This document shows, one piece after another, positions 25,919 through 33,187 of a stretch of DNA of 43,264 nt. This DNA comes from Microseira wollei NIES-4236 (GTDB taxonomy: Bacteria > Cyanobacteriota > Cyanobacteriia > Cyanobacteriales > Aerosakkonemataceae). The position numbers and the translations under genes are program-made. Below the pieces are notes generated by a model, which saw only the letters and a list, made by a program, of their open reading frames with translations, was not told where the DNA came from and searched no databases. The number at the start of each line of letters is the position of its first letter. Position 1 is the first letter of the stretch. The stretch is from the NCBI RefSeq assembly GCF_020521235.1, contig NZ_BLAY01000084.1:1-43264 (forward strand), in the 5' to 3' direction.

Positions 25919-27046
25919 ATGACGCAGAAACAGCGATCGCTTTTAATTGAAGCAGGGATTGTGGGTGCGATCGCTCTAATATTAATCTTAGTGATGCCCG
26001 CGCTTCTTTCTGAGTTTCGTCTCAATTTGTTGGGTCGATTTTTAGCGCTGGCAATCGTTGCTCTGGGTATCGATTTAATCTGGGGTTATACGGGACTCCT
26101 GAGTTTAGGTCATGGGATCTTTTTTGCCTTGGGGGGTTATGCGATCGCTATGCACCTGCAATTAGCGCCCCTCGAACCAGGTATATTACCGGAATTCATG
26201 AATTTATATGGTGTCACGGAATTACCCTGGTTTTGGATGCCTTTTTATTCTTTGCCGTTAGCGACTGTTGCTGTGTTTATTATACCAGGTTTAATGGCAG
26301 GAATTTTGGGTTATTTGGTATTCCGAAATCGCATTCGGGGGGTTTACTTTTCTATTTTAACCCAGGCGGCGACGATTGTTTTTTTCAATTTCTTTAACGG
26401 GCAGCAAAAGTTATTCAACGGCACGAACGGGTTAACGAATTACAAAACTTTTCTAGGGTTAGAAGTTAAAGCAACCCAAACTCAGTTTATTTTTTACGCT
26501 TTGACGATATTGTTGTTAGTAGGAGGGTATGCCATCTGTCGGTGGCTGACCAGCGGACGCTTTGGCAGGCTGTTAATCGCAATTAGAGATGATGAAAGTC
26601 GGGTGCGGTTTTCCGGTTACGATCCAACGGGATTTAAAGTTCTAGTTTTTGCCATTTCTGCCGCCCTCGCTGGTATTGCTGGCGCCATGTTTACGCTGCA
26701 AACTGGCATTATTTCACCGAAAGCAATGGATATTGCTTTTTCAATTGAAATGGTAATTTGGGTAGCGGTGGGAGGTCGTGCTAGTTTAGTAGGTGCGGTT
26801 TTAGGAGCCGTGGTGGTAAACTTTGGCAAGAGTCTTCTCAGCGAACAATTTCCCGAAGTTTGGCTATTTTTCCAAGGGGCGCTGTTTTTATTGGTTGTAA
26901 CTGTGCTTCCCGGCGGTATCGTAGGATGGTGGCACGAACAAGGGATGGAAAGAATGCGAAGTCTTCTAGGACGACCCAAACAACTATCAACCTATCCCAG
27001 TTTAGAAGCAGACCCCGAAGTGCAACAAGAACGAGAAGAATTGTAA
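25919..27046 (+). CDS. urtC: Urea ABC transporter permease UrtC
   Basis: 375 residues from ATG 25919 (MTQKQRSLLIEAGIVGAIAL), preceded by GGAG. Upstream frame to 25754 is low-complexity and unlike the family. LivM-type permease: LALAIVALGIDLIWGYTGLLSLGHG, RNRIRGVYFSILTQAA, and the EAA-like IRDDESRVRFSGYDP contacting the ATPases, then TLQTGIISPKAMDIAFSIEM. The 262-base gap from urtB holds a purine-rich leader and a GAAGAAA array. Confidence 0.95.
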   Translation: MTQKQRSLLIEAGIVGAIALILILVMPALLSEFRLNLLGRFLALAIVALGIDLIWGYTGLLSLGHGIFFALGGYAIAMHLQLAPLEPGILPEFMNLYGVTELPWFWMPFYSLPLATVAVFIIPGLMAGILGYLVFRNRIRGVYFSILTQAATIVFFNFFNGQQKLFNGTNGLTNYKTFLGLEVKATQTQFIFYALTILLLVGGYAICRWLTSGRFGRLLIAIRDDESRVRFSGYDPTGFKVLVFAISAALAGIAGAMFTLQTGIISPKAMDIAFSIEMVIWVAVGGRASLVGAVLGAVVVNFGKSLLSEQFPEVWLFFQGALFLLVVTVLPGGIVGWWHEQGMERMRSLLGRPKQLSTYPSLEADPEVQQEREEL

Positions 27047-27056
27047 TCTTACCCAA

Positions 27057-27088
27057 TTAGCAATTAGCAATTAGCAATTAGCAATTAC
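27057..27088. repeat. TTAGCAA 7-mer array before urtD
   Basis: About four TTAGCAA units end two bases before the urtD ATG, replacing any visible ribosome-binding site. Confidence 0.85.
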
Positions 27089-27090
27089 CA

Positions 27091-27840
27091 ATGCCTGCCA
27101 AAATCTTAGAAACAGAAAATGTGACGGTTAGCTTCGATGGGTTTAAAGCGCTAAACCAGCTAAATTTTAGTTTGGATGTCGGGGAGTTGCGGGTAGTTAT
27201 TGGTCCCAACGGTGCGGGGAAAACAACTTTTTTAGATGTGATTACCGGCAAGGTACAACCAACGGAAGGGCGAGTGTTATTTAAAGGGCGAAATACGAAA
27301 AAAATATCCGAACATCAAATCGCCCGTTTGGGAATTGGTCGCAAATTCCAAACACCTCGGATTTACCTGAACCTATCCAGTCGCGAAAATTTGGAACTGA
27401 GTTACAATCGCAATAAAAATGTTTTTAGCACTTTGTTTGGCAAAAGTTCTAGTAGCGATCGCAACCAAATAGCAGGTTTATTAGAAACCATTGGTTTAGC
27501 CGCTAAAGCCGATATTCAAGCTGCTTTGCTGTCTCACGGAGAAAAGCAACGCTTAGAAATTGGCATGTTAGTCGCCCAGTCTCCCGATTTATTATTAGTC
27601 GATGAACCAGTCGCCGGACTTACCGATGAAGAAACTTATAATGTGGGGAAATTGTTACTAGCTTTAGCAGAAAGTCATTCGATTTTAGTCATCGAACACG
27701 ATATGGAATTCGTGCGCCAAATTGCCCGGAAAGTAACGGTGTTGCACCAAGGATCGGTTTTGTGTGAAGGAACTATTGAAGAAGTACAAAACGATCCGCG
27801 GGTGATTGAAGTCTATTTAGGTTCTAGTACTGAAAATTGA
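27091..27840 (+). CDS. urtD: Urea ABC transporter ATP-binding protein UrtD
   Basis: 249 residues. Walker A GPNGAGKTT (38-46), LivG-type Q-loop region GIGRKFQTPRIYLNLS, signature LSHGEKQRLEIGM (near 150), Walker B LLLVDEPVAGL and H-loop VIEHDMEFV. The signature LSHGEKQ is the known UrtD/LivG variant of LSGGQ. Pairs with UrtE to power uptake. A 7-mer repeat array runs up to its ATG with no clear ribosome-binding site. In other cyanobacteria urtE often follows directly; here it is about 3.8 kb away. Confidence 0.95.
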   Translation: MPAKILETENVTVSFDGFKALNQLNFSLDVGELRVVIGPNGAGKTTFLDVITGKVQPTEGRVLFKGRNTKKISEHQIARLGIGRKFQTPRIYLNLSSRENLELSYNRNKNVFSTLFGKSSSSDRNQIAGLLETIGLAAKADIQAALLSHGEKQRLEIGMLVAQSPDLLLVDEPVAGLTDEETYNVGKLLLALAESHSILVIEHDMEFVRQIARKVTVLHQGSVLCEGTIEEVQNDPRVIEVYLGSSTEN

Positions 27841-27956
27841 TCGAACCACAAACACGCTTGGGTGCGTTACAAATCTTGACGTGCCAGTCAGGTAACTCCT
27901 GTTTATTTTTTTTAAGAAACCAGACAAATGGAAAATTGCCTGCCAAACTTGTAGAT

Positions 27957-28278
27957 AACGCAAGTTGCTAGTTACATCAAGCGGTACTGGTAATGGCTAA
28001 TGGGTAATGGCTAATGGCTAATGGCTAATGGCTAATGGCTAATGGGTAATGGCTAATGGCTAATGGCTAATGGCTAATGGCTAATGGGTAATGGCTAATG
28101 GCTAATGGCTAATGGCTAATGGCTAATGGCTAATGGCTAATGGGTAATGGCTAATGGGTAATAGGTAGTTGTCAAGAAGGCAAAAGCATGTTAACCCAAT
28201 TAGCAATTAGCAATTAGCAATTAGCAATTAGCAATTAGCAATTACCGCTGTCACAAGTTATAACTAGCAACTTGAGTT
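27957..28278. mobile_element. Inverted-repeat element B enclosing two 7-mer arrays
   Basis: The left end AACGCAAGTTGCTAGTTA (27957-27974) and the right end ATAACTAGCAACTTGAGTT (28260-28278) are inverted copies, one mismatch in 18. Inside, about 24 TAATGGC/TAATGGG units run from about 27990 to 28165, then about seven TTAGCAA/CAATTAG units from about 28198 to 28245. It has no coding capacity. It lies between urtD and the first AIM24 gene. Confidence 0.75.
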
Positions 28279-28311
28279 AGATAGTTGCATCCTCCTCAAG
28301 GAGAACTTGCA

Positions 28312-28977
28312 GTGGAGTACGAAATTCGCTACAAACCAGCCTTTGCCGCGATTTTTGTCACCCTCAATCCTGGTGACAGCATTACAGCGGAAGCGGGTGC
28401 AATGACGAGTATGGATGCCAGTTTGTCGATGCGGACTGAATTTTCTGGTGGGATAATTTCCGGTTTACTGAAAAAATTCTTTGGGGGAGAATCCCTATTT
28501 GTTAATGTATTCAGCAATCAAACCCAGCAACCTTTAAAACTGGTTTTAACTCAATCTGTAATAGGAGATATTGCTTGTATTGAATTGCGCCGTGGGGGAG
28601 CAATTTGCTTTCAACCCGGTGCTTATATTGCCCACACTTCTGGGGTCAAAATCGGCGTGCGCTGGGCAGGATTTACCAGTTGGATATCGGGTGAAGGACT
28701 ATTTAAGCTCAAAGTAAGCGGGGAAGGAAAAGTGTTTTTTGGTGCTTATGGAGGGTTGACCAAAAAACGAATCAATGGAGAATTTATCGTTGATTCTGGT
28801 CATTTAGTCGCCTACGAACCTCAAATTAAAATGAAAGTGGGGTTAGCCGGTGGATTAGTTGGATCGGTGACTTCTGGGGAAGGATTGGTGAATCGACTTT
28901 CCGGTGAAGGTACGATCTATTTACAGTCGCGCAGTATTGATGGCTTAGTGAGATATTTACGTCCCAAAGTTCGTTAG
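28312..28977 (+). CDS. AIM24 / TIGR00266 family protein, copy 1
   Basis: 221 residues from GTG 28312, with AAGGAG 8 bases upstream; the frame is open to 28285. Beta-rich AIM24 fold with the glycine-spaced family pattern: ITAEAGAMTSMDASLSMRT, GGIISGLLKKFFGGESLFVN, GAYGGLTKKRINGEFIVDSG, GEGLVNRLSGEGTIYLQSRS. AIM24 is named after a yeast mitochondrial protein; bacterial function is unknown. It heads a run of three paralogues between urtD and urtE. It is the most diverged of the three (KKRINGEF where the others have EIPVNGEY/EIPVTGDY). Confidence 0.9.
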   Translation: MEYEIRYKPAFAAIFVTLNPGDSITAEAGAMTSMDASLSMRTEFSGGIISGLLKKFFGGESLFVNVFSNQTQQPLKLVLTQSVIGDIACIELRRGGAICFQPGAYIAHTSGVKIGVRWAGFTSWISGEGLFKLKVSGEGKVFFGAYGGLTKKRINGEFIVDSGHLVAYEPQIKMKVGLAGGLVGSVTSGEGLVNRLSGEGTIYLQSRSIDGLVRYLRPKVR

Positions 28978-29031
28978 CCATCAGCAACTCGGTTTTTGGC
29001 ATGAGTTATTAATTGTTAGGCAAATGTCACA

Positions 29032-29706
29032 ATGGAAGTTGAAATATTACATCAACCTGATAGCGCGATTGCTCGCGTTATTCTAGAAGCAGGAGAAGAA
29101 TTAGTCGCAGAAGCTGGCAGCATGATTGCCATGAGTGGTTACATCAATGCCAGTACCACTTTACGCAGCGGCGGTGGAGGAATTTTAGGCGGACTCAAGC
29201 GCCTCGTGGCAGGAGAGTCGCTATTTTTGAGCGTTTTTCGCTCTCCAATTGCGGGGGGCGATCTCTTTTTATCTCCTAAGTTAATCGGAGATATTCTCGC
29301 CTATCAAATGACCGGAAATGGCTTAGTTGTCCAAGCTACTTCTTACCTCGCCAGCGAATCAAGTGTAGATATTAATGTGGGATTTCAAGGGATAAAGTCT
29401 TTGTTTTCCGGCGAATCGATTTTTTGGTTAGAAATGAGCGGCTACGGTTTGCTTTTACTGACTTCCTTTGGCGGGATTTATGAAATTCCAGTCAATGGCG
29501 AATATATTGTAGATACTGGTCATATTGTGGCTTTTGAAAAAAGCTTAACCTTTAGCATCAGCAAACCGGGTTCTAGTTGGATTGGTGCTTTTTTAGGTGG
29601 TGAAGGTTTGGTTTGTCGGTTTACAGGACAAGGTAGAGTATTTTGTCAAACCCATAACCCCGGTGCTTTTGGTTCTTTGGTCGGGTCTCAGTTACCGCCA
29701 AGATAA
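29032..29706 (+). CDS. AIM24 / TIGR00266 family protein, copy 2
   Basis: 224 residues. Family pattern: LVAEAGSMIAMSGYINAST, GGGGILGGLKRLVAGESLF, FSGESIFWLEMSGYGLLLL, GGIYEIPVNGEYIVDTGHIV, GGEGLVCRFTGQGRVFCQT. It shares GEYIVDTGHIVAFE and GEGLVCRF.GQGR with copy 3, so copies 2 and 3 look closer to each other. It starts 54 bases after copy 1 and ends 55 bases before copy 3, consistent with co-transcription. No membrane segment or signal peptide was seen. Function unknown. Confidence 0.9.
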   Translation: MEVEILHQPDSAIARVILEAGEELVAEAGSMIAMSGYINASTTLRSGGGGILGGLKRLVAGESLFLSVFRSPIAGGDLFLSPKLIGDILAYQMTGNGLVVQATSYLASESSVDINVGFQGIKSLFSGESIFWLEMSGYGLLLLTSFGGIYEIPVNGEYIVDTGHIVAFEKSLTFSISKPGSSWIGAFLGGEGLVCRFTGQGRVFCQTHNPGAFGSLVGSQLPPR

Positions 29707-29761
29707 TCTTCGTAGTGGCGCTTGGGCGCTTCTACAAACCTAGACAAATATGGAGGTTAAA

Positions 29762-30457
29762 ATGAGCGAAATTGCCTACGAAATCGACCATGCGCCTGCT
29801 TATGCATCCCTGCGTTTAAATTTAAAGGCGAATCAAACTGTATTAGTTGAATCTGGCGCAATGGCAGCTATGGACCCTTGGATAAAAATGAAATCAAAAG
29901 TCAAAGGGGGGTTGATGAAAGGTTTGGGAAGGCTAGTCAGCGGCGAATCTTTTTTTGTGAGTGAATTTACCGCTGAAGGCAGACCGGGAGAATTATATAT
30001 TTCTCCCGGCGTCCCTGGCGATATTCAGCATTATTATCTGAATGGCAATGCTTTGATGATTCAATCTTCGGGATTTGTAGCTGCCAGCAAAACTGTAGAA
30101 ATAGATACCAAATTTCAAGGTTTTAAAGGCTTTTTTAGCGGGGAGTCGTTATTTTTGTTGCGGGCAACGGGGGAAGGCGATATCTGGTTCAGTTCCTATG
30201 GGGGGATTGTAGAAATTCCTGTGACGGGGGATTATATAGTAGATACTGGCTATATTGTTGCCTTTGAAGATTCGTTAAATTACAACGTTGAAATGTTGGG
30301 CGGCTTATCGTTTAAAGGTCTAAAAACTGGCATACTAGGCGGTGAAGGTTTGGTGTGTCGTTTCAGCGGTCAAGGTCGTTTGTGGGTGCAGTCCCGCGAA
30401 CTTTACAGTTTGATTAATTTCTTAAACCCTTTCCGTCCAGTTAAGAGCAATAACTAA
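29762..30457 (+). CDS. AIM24 / TIGR00266 family protein, copy 3
   Basis: 231 residues from ATG 29762, with GGAGG 6 bases upstream; an earlier ATG at 29750 overlaps that ribosome-binding site. Motifs: VLVESGAMAAMDPWIKMKS, GGLMKGLGRLVSGESFFVS, FSGESLFLLRATGEGDIWF, GGIVEIPVTGDYIVDTGYIV, GGEGLVCRFSGQGRLWVQS. A repeat element begins at the second base after its stop codon. Together the three tandem paralogues could form a hetero-oligomer; that is inference. Confidence 0.9.
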   Translation: MSEIAYEIDHAPAYASLRLNLKANQTVLVESGAMAAMDPWIKMKSKVKGGLMKGLGRLVSGESFFVSEFTAEGRPGELYISPGVPGDIQHYYLNGNALMIQSSGFVAASKTVEIDTKFQGFKGFFSGESLFLLRATGEGDIWFSSYGGIVEIPVTGDYIVDTGYIVAFEDSLNYNVEMLGGLSFKGLKTGILGGEGLVCRFSGQGRLWVQSRELYSLINFLNPFRPVKSNN

Positions 30458-30458
30458 T

Positions 30459-30774
30459 AACTCAAGTTGCTAGTTATAAAATTTGCTGTTGCTAATCGCT
30501 AATGGCTAATTGCTAATTGCTAATGGAAGAACGCTCGCTTCAAGAACACGAAGCTATCAAAAACTCAGTAATATCATGTCCGGTTGCATCGGTAGCGTCA
30601 GCAAAGGAAGGGTTTAACGAAATATCTCGTGGTTCCACACAATGGCTGGTAAAACCCGCCCCTACTACACACAACCTTTCCTACCGGACATGATATAATA
30701 TAATATTTTACTTGCCATTAGCCATGAGCGATTAGCCATTAGCCGCCAATTCGAGATAACTAGCAACTTGAGTT
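30459..30774. mobile_element. Inverted-repeat element A filling the AIM24-3 / M48 gap
   Basis: AACTCAAGTTGCTAGTTAT (30459-30477) and its exact inverse at 30756-30774 bound a 316-bp segment. Inside are TAATGGC/TAATTGC units, a nested palindromic repeat (30571-30696) and ATTAGCC units. It starts one base after the preceding stop codon and ends six bases before the M48 ATG. Confidence 0.8.
30571..30696. mobile_element. Nested MITE-like repeat with 14-bp inverted ends
   Basis: ATATCATGTCCGGT (30571-30584) is mirrored by ACCGGACATGATAT (30683-30696). Its inner part includes GGTAAAACCCGCCCCTAC, found also near 7692 and 33125. It is inserted within element A. Confidence 0.8.
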
Positions 30775-30780
30775 AATAAC

Positions 30781-31587
30781 ATGTCGCGTCAATTAGAGGC
30801 AAGCGAACGCAACCCACCCCCCAGCAATCGTCAATTACTCATTCTGTTAGGAATGTTTATCGGTTCTATCCTGGTAATTATCTGGCTAATCAATATCATC
30901 GCTAATAGTTTAGTTTGGCTGATTCCCCCCAGCGTAGAACAACAAATCGGTAAAATTGTAATTCCCGGTTACGAAAAATTAGCGCCAGCAACCGCCGCCC
31001 AAAATACGATCGATCAACTATTACAGCGTCTAGAAACTAACTTGCCAGAACCCCAAAAACAGCAAGATTATCGCGTACTCTACGTGCCAGAACAAACGGT
31101 AAATGCTTTGGCACTACCGGGAAACGCGATTGTAATTTATTCCGGTTTGGTGGCAAAGGCAGAGTCAGAAAATGAAATAATGATGGTACTGGGACACGAA
31201 CTAGGACATTTTGCCCACCGAGATCATTTGCGGGGTTTGATGCAAAAATTGTTGTGGCAGTTCGCGATCGCATATATTATAGGCGATGCCAGTTGGCTGC
31301 AATCCGAGGCGGCAACTGTTGCGAATGCAGTCAGTCAATCTCAATTTTCCCAATCTCAAGAACTACAAGCAGATGAATTTGGTTTAACTTTGTTGCAGGC
31401 AACTTACAATCACGTCGCTGGAGCAACCGACTTTTTTGCTAGATTAACTCAAGAACGAGGTGCAAATTATGCCTTCTTATCCACCCATCCCGCACCGCTT
31501 CAGCGCGTCGCCCAATTGGAACGTTTAATTAAACAAAGAAATTATCCCGTTCTAGCGAGATCGCCCCTACCCCCGGCGCTGCGCTAA
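30781..31587 (+). CDS. M48-family zinc metalloprotease, membrane-anchored
   Basis: 268 residues. One N-terminal membrane segment (about 20-48, LLILLGMFIGSILVIIWLIN). The zinc site HELGHFAHRDH begins near residue 139, and the third ligand is in ELQADEFG (near 200), where the Glu precedes the typical AD. NALALPGNAIVIYSGLV and STHPAPLQRVAQLERL are characteristic M48/Oma1-HtpX-like regions. Probably a membrane quality-control protease facing periplasm or thylakoid lumen, though the side is not determined. It lies between the AIM24 trio and urtE, 42 bases before urtE, so it could share their transcript. Confidence 0.9.
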   Translation: MSRQLEASERNPPPSNRQLLILLGMFIGSILVIIWLINIIANSLVWLIPPSVEQQIGKIVIPGYEKLAPATAAQNTIDQLLQRLETNLPEPQKQQDYRVLYVPEQTVNALALPGNAIVIYSGLVAKAESENEIMMVLGHELGHFAHRDHLRGLMQKLLWQFAIAYIIGDASWLQSEAATVANAVSQSQFSQSQELQADEFGLTLLQATYNHVAGATDFFARLTQERGANYAFLSTHPAPLQRVAQLERLIKQRNYPVLARSPLPPALR

Positions 31588-31629
31588 CAATGTAGAATCT
31601 TTAACCAAAACCAATCGTAACTCAAAGTA

Positions 31630-32376
31630 ATGAATAGCGCGATCTCTTCCTTCCCCAACACCCCAACTGCACTAATGCTGCAAGTTTCCGACTTAAATGT
31701 CTACTACGGCGAAAGTCACATTCTCCGCGATGTAGATTTAAGCGTACCAGCGAGAGAAATGGTTTGTCTAATCGGACGCAATGGCGTAGGTAAAACAACG
31801 TTGCTGAAGACGATTATGGGTTTAATTAAACCCCGCACGGGTACAATTAGTTTGACGGGTGAATCAATCACCGATAAATCCCCCGATCGACGCGCAAAAA
31901 TGGGAATTGGTTATGTTCCCCAAGGACGGGAAATTATTCCCCGCTTGACTGTAGAAGAAAATCTATTGCTAGGTTTGGAAGCTTTACCTACTGGTAGAAA
32001 AAGGAATCAGGAAATTCCAGAGGAAATTTTTGACCTGTTTCCCGTGTTGAAAACGATGCTTTCCCGCATGGGTGGCGACTTGAGTGGCGGACAACAACAA
32101 CAACTTGCGATCGCTCGTGCTTTAATGGGACAACCCCGGTTACTCGTCCTAGATGAACCCACCGAAGGCATTCAACCCTCAATTATCCTGGAAATCGAAG
32201 CCGCCGTTCGCCGCATTGTTCAATCTACTGGTATTTCCGTTCTCTTAGTCGAACAACACCTGCACTTCGTGCGACAAGCAGATCGGTACTACGCAATGCA
32301 AAAAGGCGGTATTGTCGCTTCTGGTCCCACCAGCGAACTCAGTCAGGATGTAATTCAAAGGTTTCTAGCAGTATAA
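31630..32376 (+). CDS. urtE: Urea ABC transporter ATP-binding protein UrtE
   Basis: 248 residues from ATG 31630; ATG 31675 (MLQVSDLNVYYGESHILRDV) matches the usual UrtE start and may be the true one, but neither has a strong ribosome-binding site. Walker A GRNGVGKTT (49-57), signature LSGGQQQQLAIARAL, Walker B LLVLDEPTEGI, H-loop VEQHLHFV; YVPQGREIIPRLTVEENLLLG is typical of LivF/UrtE. Its distance from urtD, with four unrelated genes between, is unusual, and urtE could be under separate control. Confidence 0.95.
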   Translation: MNSAISSFPNTPTALMLQVSDLNVYYGESHILRDVDLSVPAREMVCLIGRNGVGKTTLLKTIMGLIKPRTGTISLTGESITDKSPDRRAKMGIGYVPQGREIIPRLTVEENLLLGLEALPTGRKRNQEIPEEIFDLFPVLKTMLSRMGGDLSGGQQQQLAIARALMGQPRLLVLDEPTEGIQPSIILEIEAAVRRIVQSTGISVLLVEQHLHFVRQADRYYAMQKGGIVASGPTSELSQDVIQRFLAV

Positions 32377-33146
32377 TCCCAGGTAATTGGTATGGGTAAT
32401 TGGTAATTGGATTCATTGGCAGTAAGCGCGGGTTTTACCAATCACCTTTGATACTTTCAAACAATTAGGACTTATGCAAAGAAACAAAGGTGATACGAAA
32501 AATCGTTTGTTTGCCAGCCAGAGATCAAGGTCGAAACCGAGTTTCTAGCAACGCCCTTGCGTCAGTCCTGACCATTTAACCAAACCCGCCCCGCGCCTTG
32601 TTTAGCCCATTCAGGACTTACGCAACATCTCTATATGTAGGGTGCGTTAACGCAGTGTAACGCACCATTTCTACTATATGTGGTGTCGCTGCGTAAGTCC
32701 TGCCATTGATGGGAAAACGGTATTGTAAATATAACTGAATCATAGGGGTACGGCGTCAGTAAGCTTTGTCGCCAGCAAAAATTTCCTCAATTACCATACC
32801 CCTACTGTTTGTCAAGATCCGGTAATGAAATTTTATTAAATATTTATTATAAATAAAATTATTTGGCGCACAAATATTTTTGTTGCAGAAACAATCGAGC
32901 AAAGAGCCTGGTCAAAAATACCTGAAAAACCTGAGGTTTTTCAGATTTAATCGGGAAAATTGTATGCAAGAGTTAATGAATTATGGATAAAGTATAGAAA
33001 AATCAAATAAGATAAAGTTAAAATATTGTCAGGATAACTCGCCATGTTATGTGTAGTTATTTGAAGAGAGTGATGAAGCTCAACTATTTTTCATAGAAAC
33101 CCGGTTTCTTTCCACAGATTGATTGGTAAAACCCGCCGCTACAGCA
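32377..33146. other. Gene-free region between urtE and the giant TPR gene, with repeats
   Basis: Convergent gene ends. Contents: GGTAATTGG units (32385-32410), an ACTTATGCAAAGAAAC repeat remnant (about 32468), a complete MITE at 32612-32702, an AT-rich stretch (32820-33040) and a repeat continuing into the giant gene (33094 on). No gene or clear terminator was recognised. Confidence 0.6.
32612..32702. mobile_element. 91-bp MITE with 13-bp inverted ends and 5-bp target duplication
   Basis: The ends CAGGACTTACGCA (32612-32624) and TGCGTAAGTCCTG (32690-32702) are perfect inverses. Direct repeats CCATT flank it at 32607-32611 and 32703-32707. An inner hairpin is GGTGCGTTA/TAACGCACC. Single ends of the same family occur near 9471 and 9533. 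It has no coding capacity, so it must depend on a transposase in trans. Confidence 0.85.
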
Positions 33147-33187
33147 TCAAAAACACCTTGCACTACCTTTGCTACCGGACATGACAT
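33094..33187. repeat. Dispersed repeat overlapping the 3' end of the giant gene
   Basis: AGAAACCCGGTTTCTTTCC is followed by GGTAAAACCCGCCGCTAC, then TACCGGACATGACATCAG. The order and sequence match the right half of the repeat at 30571-30696. It supplies the last ~14 codons and the stop of the giant gene. Confidence 0.75.

Noticed and set aside
27990-28245. CRISPR-like array of short repeats
   Set aside because: Units are 7 bp and directly adjacent, with no spacers of constant length and no cas genes; these are short tandem repeats.
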